Positions 25,787-34,584 of a DNA stretch of 64,000 nucleotides are shown here, piece by piece; positions within the stretch are counted from its first letter, which is position 1, and every line of letters starts with the position of its first letter. Made by a program: the position numbers and the translations under genes. The stretch is from Streptomyces pyxinicus (GTDB lineage: Bacteria > Actinomycetota > Actinomycetes > Streptomycetales > Streptomycetaceae): assembly GCF_024753135.1 (NCBI RefSeq), contig NZ_JANUGP010000002.1, positions 186,001 to 250,000 on the forward strand. The letters are read 5' to 3'. A model generated the notes under the pieces. The model saw only the letters and a list, made by a program, of their open reading frames with translations, was not told the DNA's origin and made no database searches.

Positions 25787-27082
25787 GTGGCGTCCACGGT
25801 CACCCCCGAGCCGGCGGAGAACTCGCCGGCTTCGTCCCGCCCGGGATACGGACAGCTGCTGCGCACCCGCGGCGCCTGGACGTTCCTGCTTCCCGGCTTC
25901 GCGGCGCGCCAGCCGTTCGCGATGCTCACGATCTCGATCGTGCTGCTCGTGCAGCACACCACCGGCTCGTACGGCGCCGCGGGCGCCGTCGCGGCCGCCA
26001 CCGGTGTCTCCATGGCGGTGTTCGCGCCGTACAGCGGGCGCCTCGCCGACCGCTACGGCCAGCGCGCCGTGCTGCTTCCCGGCGTCCTGGTGCACGCGCT
26101 GGCGGGCCTGTCCCTGACGGCGCTCGCGCTGGCGCACGCCCCGTTGTGGGCGCTGTTCCTCGCCGCCGTCCCCACCGGCGCCTCGGTACCGCAGGTTGGC
26201 CCGATGGTGCGGGCGCGCTGGGGCGTGAAGCTGCAGGGCTCGCCCCTGATGACCACCGCGGCGGCGTTCGAGTCGGTCACGGACGAGCTGACCTTCGTCT
26301 TCGGCCCCCTCCTGGCCACCGCGCTGTGCACCGCGGTGGCGCCGTCGGCCGGTCTCCTCACGGAGGCCGGACTGACGCTGGTCGGCGGCCTGCTGTTCGC
26401 GGCGCAGAAGAGCACGCAGCCGCCGGTGAGCGCCGAAAGCGGCCACGCGCGCGCGGAGCACACCTCCGCGCTGCGCGTCCCCGGCGTGCGCGTGCTCATC
26501 GTCACGTTCCTGGGCATCGGTTCCGTCTTCGGCGGCATGCAGGTGTCGCTGGCGGCGTTCACCGAGTCGATCGGCGAGCCCGGCCTGAACGGCGTCCTGT
26601 ACGGCGTCTTCGCGGCCGGCAACATGCTGTCCGGCGTGGTCTGCGGCGCGATCGCCTGGAAGGCCGCCCCCCAGCGGCGCCTGGTCGTCGGCTACACGGC
26701 GCTCGCGCTGATCGCGTCCGCCCTGTGGACGGCGCACTCGGTGCCGCTGCTCGCCGGGCTCGGCCTGCTGGTCGGCATGTGCATCGCGCCGGCGCTGATC
26801 ACCGGTTACACGCTGGTCGACGGCCTGGTTCCGGCCGGCGCCCGCACCGAGGCCTTCACCTGGCTGACGGGCGCCGTCGCGCTCGGTCAGGCGGCCGCCG
26901 TCACCATCGCCGGACAGCTTGAGGACCGGCTGTGGGACGGCGCCGGATTCCTGGTGCCCATGGCCGGTACGGTGCTGGCGCTGGTGATCCTTCTCGCGCT
27001 GCGATCCGCGCTGGTCGCACCGGCGCGGAACCGTACCGTCGCGCGTGGCGTCGGTCACCGCGTGCCGGTCACGGTGGACTGA
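25787..27082 (+). CDS. Major facilitator superfamily transporter
   Basis: 431 residues with 12 predicted helices. The loop 2-3 motif A is recognisable (PYSGRLADRYGQRAVLLPG). The N-terminus has a short charged segment before helix 1. It is a secondary transporter of unknown substrate, and the compact size and pattern resemble drug-efflux or putative YcaD-like members. GTG 25787 is preceded by an imperfect ribosome-binding region. The gene stands alone between the antiporter and the FmdB gene, and no regulator is adjacent. Confidence 0.9.
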   Translation: MASTVTPEPAENSPASSRPGYGQLLRTRGAWTFLLPGFAARQPFAMLTISIVLLVQHTTGSYGAAGAVAAATGVSMAVFAPYSGRLADRYGQRAVLLPGVLVHALAGLSLTALALAHAPLWALFLAAVPTGASVPQVGPMVRARWGVKLQGSPLMTTAAAFESVTDELTFVFGPLLATALCTAVAPSAGLLTEAGLTLVGGLLFAAQKSTQPPVSAESGHARAEHTSALRVPGVRVLIVTFLGIGSVFGGMQVSLAAFTESIGEPGLNGVLYGVFAAGNMLSGVVCGAIAWKAAPQRRLVVGYTALALIASALWTAHSVPLLAGLGLLVGMCIAPALITGYTLVDGLVPAGARTEAFTWLTGAVALGQAAAVTIAGQLEDRLWDGAGFLVPMAGTVLALVILLALRSALVAPARNRTVARGVGHRVPVTVD

Positions 27083-27149
27083 TCCCCGGGAATACGTCAC
27101 TATGGACCGTCGTTAGCACTCATCGAGTGAGAGTGCCAGGAGGAAGACA

Positions 27150-27461
27150 GTGCCGACCTACCAGTACCAGTGCACCGAGTGCGGCGAGGGCCTTGAAGCG
27201 GTGCAGAAGTTCACCGACGACGCGCTGACCGAGTGCCCCAGCTGCGGTGGCCGCCTGAAGAAGGTGTTCTCCGCGGTCGGCATCGTCTTCAAGGGCTCCG
27301 GCTTCTACCGCAACGATTCGCGCGGCTCCTCGTCGAGCAGCAGCCCCGCCTCGAAGCCGAGCACGTCGTCGTCCGACGCGAAGTCGTCCGAGTCGAAGCC
27401 GGCCTCGTCGGCCCCGACGTCGTCGTCCTCGACGAGCTCCGCCAGCAGCCCCGCCGCCTGA
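27150..27461 (+). CDS. FmdB-family zinc ribbon protein
   Basis: 103 residues. The first 50 are a complete FmdB-type zinc ribbon: M-P-T-Y-Q-Y-x-C-x-x-C-G-E, then C-P-S-C-G-G-R-L-K-K-V-F and the G-I-V-F-K-G-S-G-F-Y-R-N-D motif. The remaining half is almost only Ser, Lys, Ala, Pro and Thr, a flexible tail. The four cysteines can bind one zinc. The function of this family is not established. AGGAGG is located before GTG 27150. A terminator follows 16 bp after the stop. Confidence 0.92.
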   Translation: MPTYQYQCTECGEGLEAVQKFTDDALTECPSCGGRLKKVFSAVGIVFKGSGFYRNDSRGSSSSSSPASKPSTSSSDAKSSESKPASSAPTSSSSTSSASSPAA

Positions 27462-27477
27462 GGCCTCTCACTCCGGG

Positions 27478-27501
27478 CCCTGCCGTCGTACGACGGCAGG
27501 G
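27478..27501 (+). terminator. Terminator after the FmdB gene
   Basis: Perfect 11-bp arms ccctgccgtcg and cgacggcaggg around TA, followed by tcttcgg. The spacing to the next start (ATG 27562) suggests separate transcripts. Confidence 0.75.
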
Positions 27502-27561
27502 TCTTCGGCATCTCCGGGGACCGTCTCCCCCGCGCCCACGCGGACAGCTAATGTGCTGGTC

Positions 27562-28395
27562 ATGGCGAACGCAGAGATCGGTGTAATCGGCGGCTCGGGC
27601 TTCTACTCGTTCCTCGACGACGTGACCGAGGTCGAGGTGGACACCCCCTACGGGCCGCCCAGCGACTCCCTCTTCCTCGGCGAGATCGCCGGCCGGCGGG
27701 TGGCCTTCCTGCCCCGGCACGGCCGCGGCCACCATCTGCCGCCGCACCGCATCAACTACCGCGCCAACCTGTGGGCCCTGCGCTCGCTCGGCGTCCGCCA
27801 GGTCCTCGGCCCGTGCGCGGTGGGCGGACTGCGGGCCGAGTACGGCCCCGGCACGCTGCTCGTGCCCGACCAGTTGGTGGACCGCACGAAGTCCCGGGCC
27901 CAGACGTACTTCGACGGGCTGCCCCTTCCCGACGGCTCCGTGCCGAACGTCGTCCACGTGTCCGTGGCCGACCCGTACTGCCCCGGCGGCCGGTCCGCCG
28001 TGCTGAAGGCGGCACGCGGGCGGGACTGGGAACCGGTGGACGGCGGCACGCTCGTCGTCGTGGAGGGGCCCCGCTTCTCGACCCGCGCCGAGTCGTTGTG
28101 GCACCAGGCGCAGGGCTGGTCGGTGGTGGGGATGACCGGCCACCCCGAAGCGGCGCTCGCCCGGGAGCTGGAGCTGTGCTACACCTCGCTGACCCTGGTC
28201 ACCGACCTGGACGCGGGTGCCGAGACCGGCGAGGGCGTCTCCCACGAAGAGGTGCTGCGGGTGTTCGCGGCCAACGTGGACCGGATGCGCGGGGTGCTCT
28301 TCGACGCGGTGGCGGCCCTGCCGGAGACCGCGGCACGGGACTGCCTGTGCGTGAACGCCCTCGGGGGCATGGACCCGGGCTTCCCGCTGCCGTAA
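27562..28395 (+). CDS. S-methyl-5'-thioadenosine phosphorylase
   Basis: A 277-residue PNP/MTAP-family enzyme. The motifs G-V-I-G-G-S-G-F-Y at the start, P-R-H-G-R-G-H (phosphate binding), N-Y-R-A-N-x-W-A-L, E-G-P-R-F-S-T-R-A-E and the central G-M-T-G-H-P-E-A all match MTA phosphorylases. It splits methylthioadenosine with phosphate in methionine salvage. ATG 27562 is favoured over GTG 27553, because TAATGT lies 7 nt before it and there is no Shine-Dalgarno, the leaderless pattern seen elsewhere in the window. Confidence 0.93.
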   Translation: MANAEIGVIGGSGFYSFLDDVTEVEVDTPYGPPSDSLFLGEIAGRRVAFLPRHGRGHHLPPHRINYRANLWALRSLGVRQVLGPCAVGGLRAEYGPGTLLVPDQLVDRTKSRAQTYFDGLPLPDGSVPNVVHVSVADPYCPGGRSAVLKAARGRDWEPVDGGTLVVVEGPRFSTRAESLWHQAQGWSVVGMTGHPEAALARELELCYTSLTLVTDLDAGAETGEGVSHEEVLRVFAANVDRMRGVLFDAVAALPETAARDCLCVNALGGMDPGFPLP

Positions 28396-28586
28396 CGGAC
28401 CGTGTGCCGGGCCGCCTCGGGCGGCGGTACGGCTGGGGGCGGGGGCCGGGCAGGTGAGCGGAATTGCCCGTTCGGGTGGCCGAGTTGTCCACAGCCCGTC
28501 GGTGATCCACCGGCTCCGGCGGAATCCGGCGCGAGGCCTCATCGTGGCAGCGACAGCCGAACTCCTCGCCGCAGGCGGTGCTTGCC

Positions 28587-29201
28587 ATGATCTTGCCCTC
28601 GTCGTCCCCGACCCCCTCCTCTCTGCCCTCTCTTTCGGAGCCGCCCGGCCGTTCCGCCTTCTCTCCGCCCCTGCGACTGCCGCGTCCGCTCGGCACGGAC
28701 GCCCCGGCCACGTGCGAGGTTCCGCGGTTTCCGCCGGTGCGGGTGCGCGGCGGGCGGTACCGGCTGCAACGGCTCGTACGGCATCGCGGGCGGGCCCTCG
28801 CGGCCGGTCTCGCGGTGACGGCCGCCGCGCTCGTGGCCGCCGGGCCGCGAGCCGGTACCGAACCGCACCGGGCGGAGCGGGTCCGGGGGCACCCGGTCGC
28901 GGAGCCGGTGCGCAGGCCCGCCGTCCCGGACGTGGTGACGGCGCCGGTGCGGATCGCCGACGCCGCCACCGTCCGGCTCCTGCGCGCCGGTGACCGCGTG
29001 GACGTCATCGCCGCAGAGGACCCGGCGAGCGGAGGTGGCGCGCGGGTGCTCGCGCGCGGCGCGAGGGTGACGAGGGTTCCGGCGCCCGTCGAAGGCAGCG
29101 TCGAGAGCGGGGCCTTGGTCGCCCTGTCGGTACCGCGGGCCACGGCGGCACGGCTGGTCGGTGCGAGCGCGACAGCCCGTCTGGCGGTGACGCTGTGCTG
29201 A
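28587..29201 (+). CDS. SAF/CpaB-like membrane-anchored protein
   Basis: About 204 residues: a Pro/Ser-rich N-terminus, one membrane helix (about 70-90, LAAGLAVTAAALVAAGP) and an extracytoplasmic domain with the A-P-V-R-I-A-D-A-x-T-V-x-L-L-x-A-G-D-R-V-D-V-I-A pattern seen in RcpC/CpaB Flp-pilus assembly proteins. No other pilus genes are present here, so a pilus role is doubtful. ATG 28587 is chosen over GTG 28578, with weak support. It lies upstream of mscL in the same direction. Confidence 0.78.
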   Translation: MILPSSSPTPSSLPSLSEPPGRSAFSPPLRLPRPLGTDAPATCEVPRFPPVRVRGGRYRLQRLVRHRGRALAAGLAVTAAALVAAGPRAGTEPHRAERVRGHPVAEPVRRPAVPDVVTAPVRIADAATVRLLRAGDRVDVIAAEDPASGGGARVLARGARVTRVPAPVEGSVESGALVALSVPRATAARLVGASATARLAVTLC

Positions 29202-29238
29202 GCCGCCTCGTCAAAACCCTCGGAAACGTGTTGTCAAG

Positions 29239-29254
29239 TCGCTCGATCGAGCGA
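29239..29254. promoter_or_regulatory. Palindrome upstream of mscL
   Basis: tcgctcgatcgagcga is a perfect 16-bp palindrome, 86 bp before the mscL start and followed by a more AT-rich segment and a TAGGTT box at 29286. It may be a regulator site for osmotic control, or part of the terminator of the preceding gene. Confidence 0.4.
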
Positions 29255-29339
29255 TCGAATTGGACACAATGGCCTGACCGTGACGTAGGTTGCGGAGCGT
29301 TTCGTTCCACACCCTGTGCAGACGAGGAGAGGCCCCGAG

Positions 29340-29816
29340 GTGAGTGCGAAGAGGGAACCGAACATCCTGCAGGGCTTCAAAGCCTTCCTGATGCGCGGCA
29401 ACGTCGTCGATCTGGCAGTCGCGGTGGTCATCGGCGCGGCCTTCACGAACATCGTCAGCTCGGTGGTGAAGGGGATCATCAACCCGCTGGTCGGCGCGAT
29501 CGGCACCCAGAACCTCGACAACTACACCACGTGCCTGAAGGGGCCCTGCAAGGAGGCCAAGGACGGCACCGTGCAGAGCGGGGTGCGCATCCTGTGGGGC
29601 TCGGTCCTCGGCGCGACGCTCACCTTCGTGCTCACCGCGGCGGTGGTGTACTTCCTGATGGTCCTGCCGATGTCGAAGTACCTGGCCCGGCAGGCCGCCC
29701 GCAGGGCCGCGCGCGAGGGCACCAAGGAGGTCATGGAGGTGACCGAGCTGGAGGTGCTCAAGGACATCCGCGACGCGCTGGTCGCGCAGCGCGGACCGGG
29801 GCACGACGGGCGTTAG
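29340..29816 (+). CDS. mscL: Large-conductance mechanosensitive channel MscL
   Basis: 158 residues. The N-terminal amphipathic helix and TM1 (GFKAFLMRGNVVDLAVAVVIGAAF), a periplasmic loop with two Cys (TTCLKGPC), TM2 (TLTFVLTAAVVYFLMVLP) and the charged C-terminal helix fit the pentameric channel that releases solutes on hypo-osmotic shock. GTG 29340, with GAGGAGAGG 7 nt upstream, is chosen over the GTG at 29316. The extracellular cysteine pair is not general in the family. Confidence 0.95.
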   Translation: MSAKREPNILQGFKAFLMRGNVVDLAVAVVIGAAFTNIVSSVVKGIINPLVGAIGTQNLDNYTTCLKGPCKEAKDGTVQSGVRILWGSVLGATLTFVLTAAVVYFLMVLPMSKYLARQAARRAAREGTKEVMEVTELEVLKDIRDALVAQRGPGHDGR

Positions 29817-29835
29817 CGGCCCTTGTGCGAGCCGC

Positions 29836-30012
29836 TCACAGGTGGTGGGGCGGCTTCTCGTCGAGGAAGCGCTTCAGGTCGGCGGCGCTGTCGCGGTCCG
29901 GGCGCTCGCCCCACCCGCGGTCGGTGTCGTCCGAGGACTGCTGGTCCAGCGGGTCGTCGAAGACCAGCGCGGGCCTGGGGGCGCGGGGCTCGGATTCCGG
30001 GGCGGTGCTCAT
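29836..30012 (-). CDS. Small conserved-type acidic protein of unknown function
   Basis: 58 residues from ATG 30012, with a GGTGG before it. It is hydrophilic, with an acidic centre (DDPLDQQSSDDTDRGWGERPDRDS) and a C-terminal L-K-R-F-L-D-E-K-P-P-H-H-L. The coding bias and the defined C-terminal motif suggest a genuine protein that converges with mscL, but I do not recognise a family with certainty. Confidence 0.65.
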   Translation of the reverse strand: MSTAPESEPRAPRPALVFDDPLDQQSSDDTDRGWGERPDRDSAADLKRFLDEKPPHHL

Positions 30013-30136
30013 GCCACCAGGGTACGGCGCCGCCCCGGACGGGCCGGCGAGTGTCCGCCACCGCCAGACACTGGAGGAGCGCGATTGTGAATGGCTTTCC
30101 AAGATTTCCGGGTGCCTTTCTGCTCTTCCGCGTGGC

Positions 30137-30740
30137 ATGACATCCAGTTCCGCTTCGGCGCCCGCCCAGCCGAGCGGACCCGGGCCCGTCCGGAGTCCTG
30201 AGAAGGCTCACCGCGCGCGGGCGCGACGAAGGGACCACCTGCTGATCTGGCTCGGCTACCTGATCACGCGGCTGGCGATGGCCGGCCAGTGGCTGAGAGC
30301 GGCGAGATCGACGGCGGGCACGGAGCGGACCACGGCGCTGCGGTACGCGTTCGGTGTGCTGCTGTGCCAGGTCGGCCGGCTCGGCCTGAACCTGTTGCCC
30401 GCGCCGGGCCGGCCGGGGGGGGGCCTGGTGATGGCCGTCCTGGAACTGTCCCTGCCGGTGTACGCCGAGAAGGACCGGCAGACCGGCAGACCTCCTGGCA
30501 TCCGCGTCACATCGCCGAGCGGTACGGCCTGTTCACGATCATCGTGCTCGGCGAGACGGTCGCGGCGGCCACGGTCGCCGTGCGATCGGCCGTGGACGAA
30601 CCCGACGCGCTGGGTGAGTTGCTGCCCATCGCGGCGGACGGACCGCTGGGGACTGGGCCGTGCCGGCTGCGGGACTCGTGTCCTCGGCCGCGGTGGCGAC
30701 CGGTGTGACCCTGAGCGCGCTCAGGACCGGGCGGATGCGC
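30137..30740 (+). pseudogene. Decayed low temperature requirement protein A (LtrA-like)
   Basis: Three pieces of one LtrA-type membrane protein lie in three frames. From ATG 30137 to about 30480 one frame reads YLITRLAMAGQWLRAARS and FGVLLCQVGRLGLNLLP. From about 30485 to 30640 another frame reads WHPRHIAERYGLFTIIVLG, the most conserved LtrA segment. From about 30655 a third frame reads AAGLVSSAAVATGVTLSAL, the expected C-terminal helix. The usual N-terminal E-L-F-F-D-L segment is absent. So there are at least two frame changes and internal deletions. The original function is unknown. Confidence 0.7.
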
Positions 30741-30809
30741 CCGTCCCACACCACCGCGCCCGCGGGCTGCCCCGGGGAAGCCGGCCCGGGCTGCGCCAGA
30801 CTGGCGGTC

Positions 30810-31835
30810 ATGACAGTCGACGCATTGACGGACGTCGCCGGACTGCGGGTCGGGCACGCCACCCGCAGGGGCGACGGTTGGCTCACCGGCACCACGGTCG
30901 TCCTCGCCCCCGAGGGGGGTGCCGTCGCCGCCGTGGACGTGCGCGGCGGCGGGCCGGGCACCAAGGAGACCGACGCGCTCGACCCCCGCAACCTGGTGCG
31001 GAGAGTGGACGCCGTCGTGCTGTCCGGGGGCAGCGCGTACGGACTCGACTCCGCCTCCGGGGTGATGGCCTGGCTGGAGGAGCGGGGGCGTGGGGTGCCG
31101 GTGGGAGCGGACCCGGCGCACGTCGTGCCGGTCGTGCCCGCCGCGTGCCTCTTCGACCTGGGGCGCGGGGGAGACTTCCGTGCCCGGCCGGACGCCACGA
31201 CCGGGCGCGAGGCGGTGGAGGCCGCGGCGGCGACCACACCGGGTACGCGGGTACCCGAGGGCAGCGTGGGCGCCGGTACGGGCGCCGTGGCCGGAGGACT
31301 CAAGGGCGGGGTGGGCACCGCGGGCGCGGTGCTCGACTCGGGGATCACCGTGGGGGCACTGGTGGTCGTGAACGCCGCGGGGGCCGTACTGGATCCCGAA
31401 ACAGGGGCGCTGTACGGGGAGTTGTCCGGCGGCCGGGTGACGTATCCCCCGGATCACGTGCACCAGGCCGCGCGCCGCCGGCTCGCCGAGAGCACCGCCC
31501 GGAACGCGGCGCCTCAGCTCAACACCACGCTGGCGGTGGTCGCGACCGACGCGGCGCTCTCCAAGGCACAGGCGCAGAAGCTCGCGGGTACGGCCCACGA
31601 CGGGATCGCGCGTGCCGTACGGCCCGTGCACCTGCTGCACGACGGGGACACGGTGTTCGCTCTGGCCACCGGCGCGCGCCCCCTCGACGCGCACCCCCTG
31701 GCGCTCAACGAGATCCTCGCCGCCGGCGCGGATCTCGTGACGCGCGCGATCGTACGCGCGGTGCGCGCCGCCGAGTCCGTCGAGGGACCCGGGGGACTCT
31801 GGCCGTCGTACGGGGACTTGTACGGCGGGAAGTAG
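30810..31835 (+). CDS. P1/DmpA-family aminopeptidase (S58)
   Basis: A 341-residue self-processing Ntn-like peptidase. It has the family start L-T-D-V-A-G-L-R-V-G-H-A-T, the glycine-rich loops S-G-G-S-A-Y-G-L and G-A-G-T-G-A-V-A-G-G-L-K-G-G-V-G, and L-N-T-T-L-A-V-V-A-T-D-A. By comparison with DmpA, cleavage should occur before Thr239 in that last motif, giving a Thr nucleophile rather than Ser. It removes N-terminal residues from small peptides or amides. CAGACT lies 7 nt before ATG 30810, suggesting a leaderless mRNA. The upstream in-frame part belongs to the LtrA remnant. Confidence 0.92.
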   Translation: MTVDALTDVAGLRVGHATRRGDGWLTGTTVVLAPEGGAVAAVDVRGGGPGTKETDALDPRNLVRRVDAVVLSGGSAYGLDSASGVMAWLEERGRGVPVGADPAHVVPVVPAACLFDLGRGGDFRARPDATTGREAVEAAAATTPGTRVPEGSVGAGTGAVAGGLKGGVGTAGAVLDSGITVGALVVVNAAGAVLDPETGALYGELSGGRVTYPPDHVHQAARRRLAESTARNAAPQLNTTLAVVATDAALSKAQAQKLAGTAHDGIARAVRPVHLLHDGDTVFALATGARPLDAHPLALNEILAAGADLVTRAIVRAVRAAESVEGPGGLWPSYGDLYGGK

Positions 31836-32033
31836 CAAGGCCTCCCGGGCAGGGCGGTGTTCACCAGGGCACGCGATGGCGCGATGCCGGGCACGGGCCT
31901 CGGACCTGCAATGTCGCGGTTCTGTCACGTAATGGCGCTCATGGTGTACGGACGGAACCCCGGCGGGGGCCGGTGCCCTCTTTCCTGACGCACTGGAACG
32001 GATCACGCACATCACACGAACCTGGAGCAGCCT

Positions 32034-33254
32034 GTGGCAACGCCGGACATTGCAGCGCGGCGCGCACTGGTGGCCTGTGCCGCCATGATGGTCGGCACCC
32101 TCGCCCTGACCGCCTGCGGAGGCGACGCCAGCGCGGACAACAGCGATGGCAAGGGCGGTAAGGACTCGCCCAAGACGTCGGCGGCGAAGATAGCGATCTC
32201 CTCGAAGGACGGTTCGACGGACGCGTCCATCAACGCGACCGGCGTCAAGGTCAGCGACGGCAAGCTGACCGACGTGAAGATGACCGAGGCGGAGTCGGGG
32301 CAGACCGTGGCGGGGGCGATATCGGCGGACGGCAGGAGCTGGAAGCCGAAGGAGCAGCTGGAGCGCGGGACGAAGTACCGGATAGGCGCGACCGCCAAGG
32401 ACGCCGACGGGCGGACGGCGGCGGCCAACTCGATCTTCACCACCGTCACCAAGGCCAACAGCTTCATCGGCACCTACACGCCGGACAACGGCTCGACGGT
32501 GGGCGTGGGCATGCCGGTGTCGTTCACCTTCGACAAGTCGATCACCGACAAGAAGGCCGTGCAGTCCCACATCCAGGTCACCAGCAGCAGCGGGCAGCAG
32601 GTGGTGGGGCACTGGTTCGAGGACCGGCGACTGGACTTCCGGCCGCAGGAGTACTGGAAGGCCGGCTCCAAGGTCACGATGCGGATCGACCTGGACGGCG
32701 TGCAGGGCGCGAAGGGTGTCTACGGGGCGCAGAAGAAGACCGTCTCCTTCACGGTCGGGCGGTCGCAGGTCTCCACGGTCGACGCGCACACGCAGACGAT
32801 GACGGTGGTCCGGGACGGCAAGACGCTCAAGTCGGTGCCGATCTCCGCGGGCAGCGCGGAGCACACCACGTACAACGGCCAGATGGTGGTCTCCGAGAAG
32901 TTCACGCAGACCCGGATGAACGGCTCCACGGTCGGGTTCGGCGGGGAGTACGACATCCCGGACGTGCCCCACGCGATGCGGTTGACGCAGTCGGGGACGT
33001 TCATCCACGGCAACTACTGGTACAACAAGGGCAACCCGCCCTTCGGCCGTCAGGGCACGAGCCACGGCTGTGTCGGGCTCGCGGACGTCCAGGGAGCGCA
33101 GGGCGCCACGTCGGCCAAGTGGTTCTTCGACAACACGCTCGTCGGGGACGTCGTGATCGTCAAGAACTCCCCCGACACGACGGTGTCGCCGGACAACGGC
33201 CTCAACGGCTGGAACATGTCCTGGAGCGCGTGGACGGCGGGAAGTGCCGTCTGA
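32034..33254 (+). CDS. Lipoprotein L,D-transpeptidase with Ig-like domain
   Basis: 406 residues. A signal peptide with lipobox L-T-A-C (Cys28) anchors it to the outer face of the membrane. An Ig-like domain follows (about 50-210, as in mycobacterial Ldt proteins), then the YkuD catalytic domain with H-G-N-Y-W-Y-N and S-H-G-C (Ser343-Cys346, Cys346 nucleophile). It makes 3-3 peptidoglycan cross-links. GTG 32034 has GGAG 6 nt upstream. A terminator follows 23 bp after the stop. Confidence 0.95.
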   Translation: MATPDIAARRALVACAAMMVGTLALTACGGDASADNSDGKGGKDSPKTSAAKIAISSKDGSTDASINATGVKVSDGKLTDVKMTEAESGQTVAGAISADGRSWKPKEQLERGTKYRIGATAKDADGRTAAANSIFTTVTKANSFIGTYTPDNGSTVGVGMPVSFTFDKSITDKKAVQSHIQVTSSSGQQVVGHWFEDRRLDFRPQEYWKAGSKVTMRIDLDGVQGAKGVYGAQKKTVSFTVGRSQVSTVDAHTQTMTVVRDGKTLKSVPISAGSAEHTTYNGQMVVSEKFTQTRMNGSTVGFGGEYDIPDVPHAMRLTQSGTFIHGNYWYNKGNPPFGRQGTSHGCVGLADVQGAQGATSAKWFFDNTLVGDVVIVKNSPDTTVSPDNGLNGWNMSWSAWTAGSAV

Positions 33255-33277
33255 GCGGCCATTCCTGACCGTACGAC

Positions 33278-33306
33278 GGGCCGCGCGGGAACTTTTCGCG
33301 CGGCCC
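33278..33306 (+). terminator. Terminator after the L,D-transpeptidase gene
   Basis: Perfect 10-bp arms gggccgcgcg and cgcgcggccc with a 9-nt loop ending in tttt. Confidence 0.8.
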
Positions 33307-33411
33307 TCGCGTTTTCCCGGCAGACGTTTTCTCGGTTCGCGAGCACGATGTCCGACCGAGGGGCTACGGTATGCACCCACTAGGTGACATGCAGCAACGC
33401 CGGGAGAAACC

Positions 33412-34158
33412 TTGAGCGTTCCGTACGAGACCGCAGCGTACGAACCAGCCGAGTCGCCCGAGTCTCCGGAGGAGCATCTCGCGCGACTCCTCGGCCGTGC
33501 CCTGAACTCCTTCGAGCTGCCCGACGACGTGATACAGCGTCTCGACAGCGCGCTGGCGCACGACAGCTCCCTGCACTCGGCCCACCACAGCGCGGGGCTG
33601 CACCGCGAGACCTACCGGCACACCTGGCTGCTGGCCGACGGTTCGGCGGTCACACTGTGGGAGCTGGCGCACAACCCCACGCCGGGCAGCGCTCCGGAGC
33701 ACGAGGTGTACCTCGACCAGGAGGAACTGCAAACCGCCGCCGAGCGGCTCGGAGTGCCCCCGGAGTCGCCGGAGTTCGAAGTACCCGCGCTGATGCGGCT
33801 GTGGGCGATCCCCGAGCCCCGGCACGTCTTCGCCGACGACGACTCGGCGGACCACGCGCGCCGGCTCCTGCGCCGCGCGGAGAACCCCGACCGCCCCGGC
33901 GAGGAGACGGCGGCGCTGCTGGCGACGGCGACCGCGCACGAGATCACGCAGGCGTTCGGACGGCCGGGCCGGGCAGGGCGCGCGGGGCTGAGTTTCGCGC
34001 TGTACGAGCACGCGTTCCTGCTGCCGGACGACAGTGAGACGTCCCTGTGGGAGGTCGAGCACACGGCGACCCCCGACGGGCGGCACATGTGCGAGGTGTA
34101 CATGTCCGAGGACGCGGCCCGGGACGCGATGGAGCGGCGCGCGGCGCGGCAGGGGTAG
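33412..34158 (+). CDS. DUF6227-type protein
   Basis: A soluble protein of 248 residues, unique in style to streptomycetes and, as I recall, annotated as DUF6227. It contains two similar halves, each with a W-L-L-A-D-G-S / F-L-L-P-D-D-S segment followed by T-L/S-L-W-E-x-x-H/E-H and a V-Y-x-x-E/D-E motif, suggesting an internal duplication. No catalytic residues are evident. TTG 33412 is preceded by GGGAG at 5 nt, so this is a likely TTG start. The role is unknown. Confidence 0.82.
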   Translation: MSVPYETAAYEPAESPESPEEHLARLLGRALNSFELPDDVIQRLDSALAHDSSLHSAHHSAGLHRETYRHTWLLADGSAVTLWELAHNPTPGSAPEHEVYLDQEELQTAAERLGVPPESPEFEVPALMRLWAIPEPRHVFADDDSADHARRLLRRAENPDRPGEETAALLATATAHEITQAFGRPGRAGRAGLSFALYEHAFLLPDDSETSLWEVEHTATPDGRHMCEVYMSEDAARDAMERRAARQG

Positions 34159-34210
34159 TGCGGAGCGCCTCCGGTGGGCGCGGGAGGCGCGGGGCGACTC
34201 GCGCCGCCGG

Positions 34211-34462
34211 TCAGCCTTCGGCGAGCCGTCGTACCAGGCCGGCGAACGCGTCCTGTTCGGCGGGGGTCAGTTCGACCGACTCCAGCGGGTGGCCGAGCCG
34301 GCGCTGACTGGGCAGCGCCGGGAGGGGTGCGGCAGGGCGGCGGGCCAGGGCGGGGAGTCCGGCACGGCGCAGCACGCGCCACAGGACGACCGTCCAGGCG
34401 ACGGCCGCCGCGGCCAGGACGGCCATGCCGATCAGCTGGAGGGTCGGGGCGTGCTCAAGCAT
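34211..34462 (-). CDS. Small single-helix membrane protein
   Basis: 83 residues from ATG 34462. One membrane helix (about 11-30, IGMAVLAAAAVAWTVVLWRVL) is followed by a basic segment and an acidic C-terminus (ELTPAEQDAFAGLVRRLAEG). No family is recognised. GGAGG lies only 2 nt before the ATG, so the start is not fully certain. It sits downstream of fruA on the same strand, 122 bp away, and may be read from its own promoter. Confidence 0.7.
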   Translation of the reverse strand: MLEHAPTLQLIGMAVLAAAAVAWTVVLWRVLRRAGLPALARRPAAPLPALPSQRRLGHPLESVELTPAEQDAFAGLVRRLAEG

Positions 34463-34584
34463 GTCCTCCAGTACACACCACGGTCCGGGACTTCGGACCC
34501 GGACCGTGACGTATCTCGCAGGTGCCGTGAACAACTCACAGCGAACTAAAGGGACAAGAGTGTGCGCGGAGGGTGCTGCGTTCC

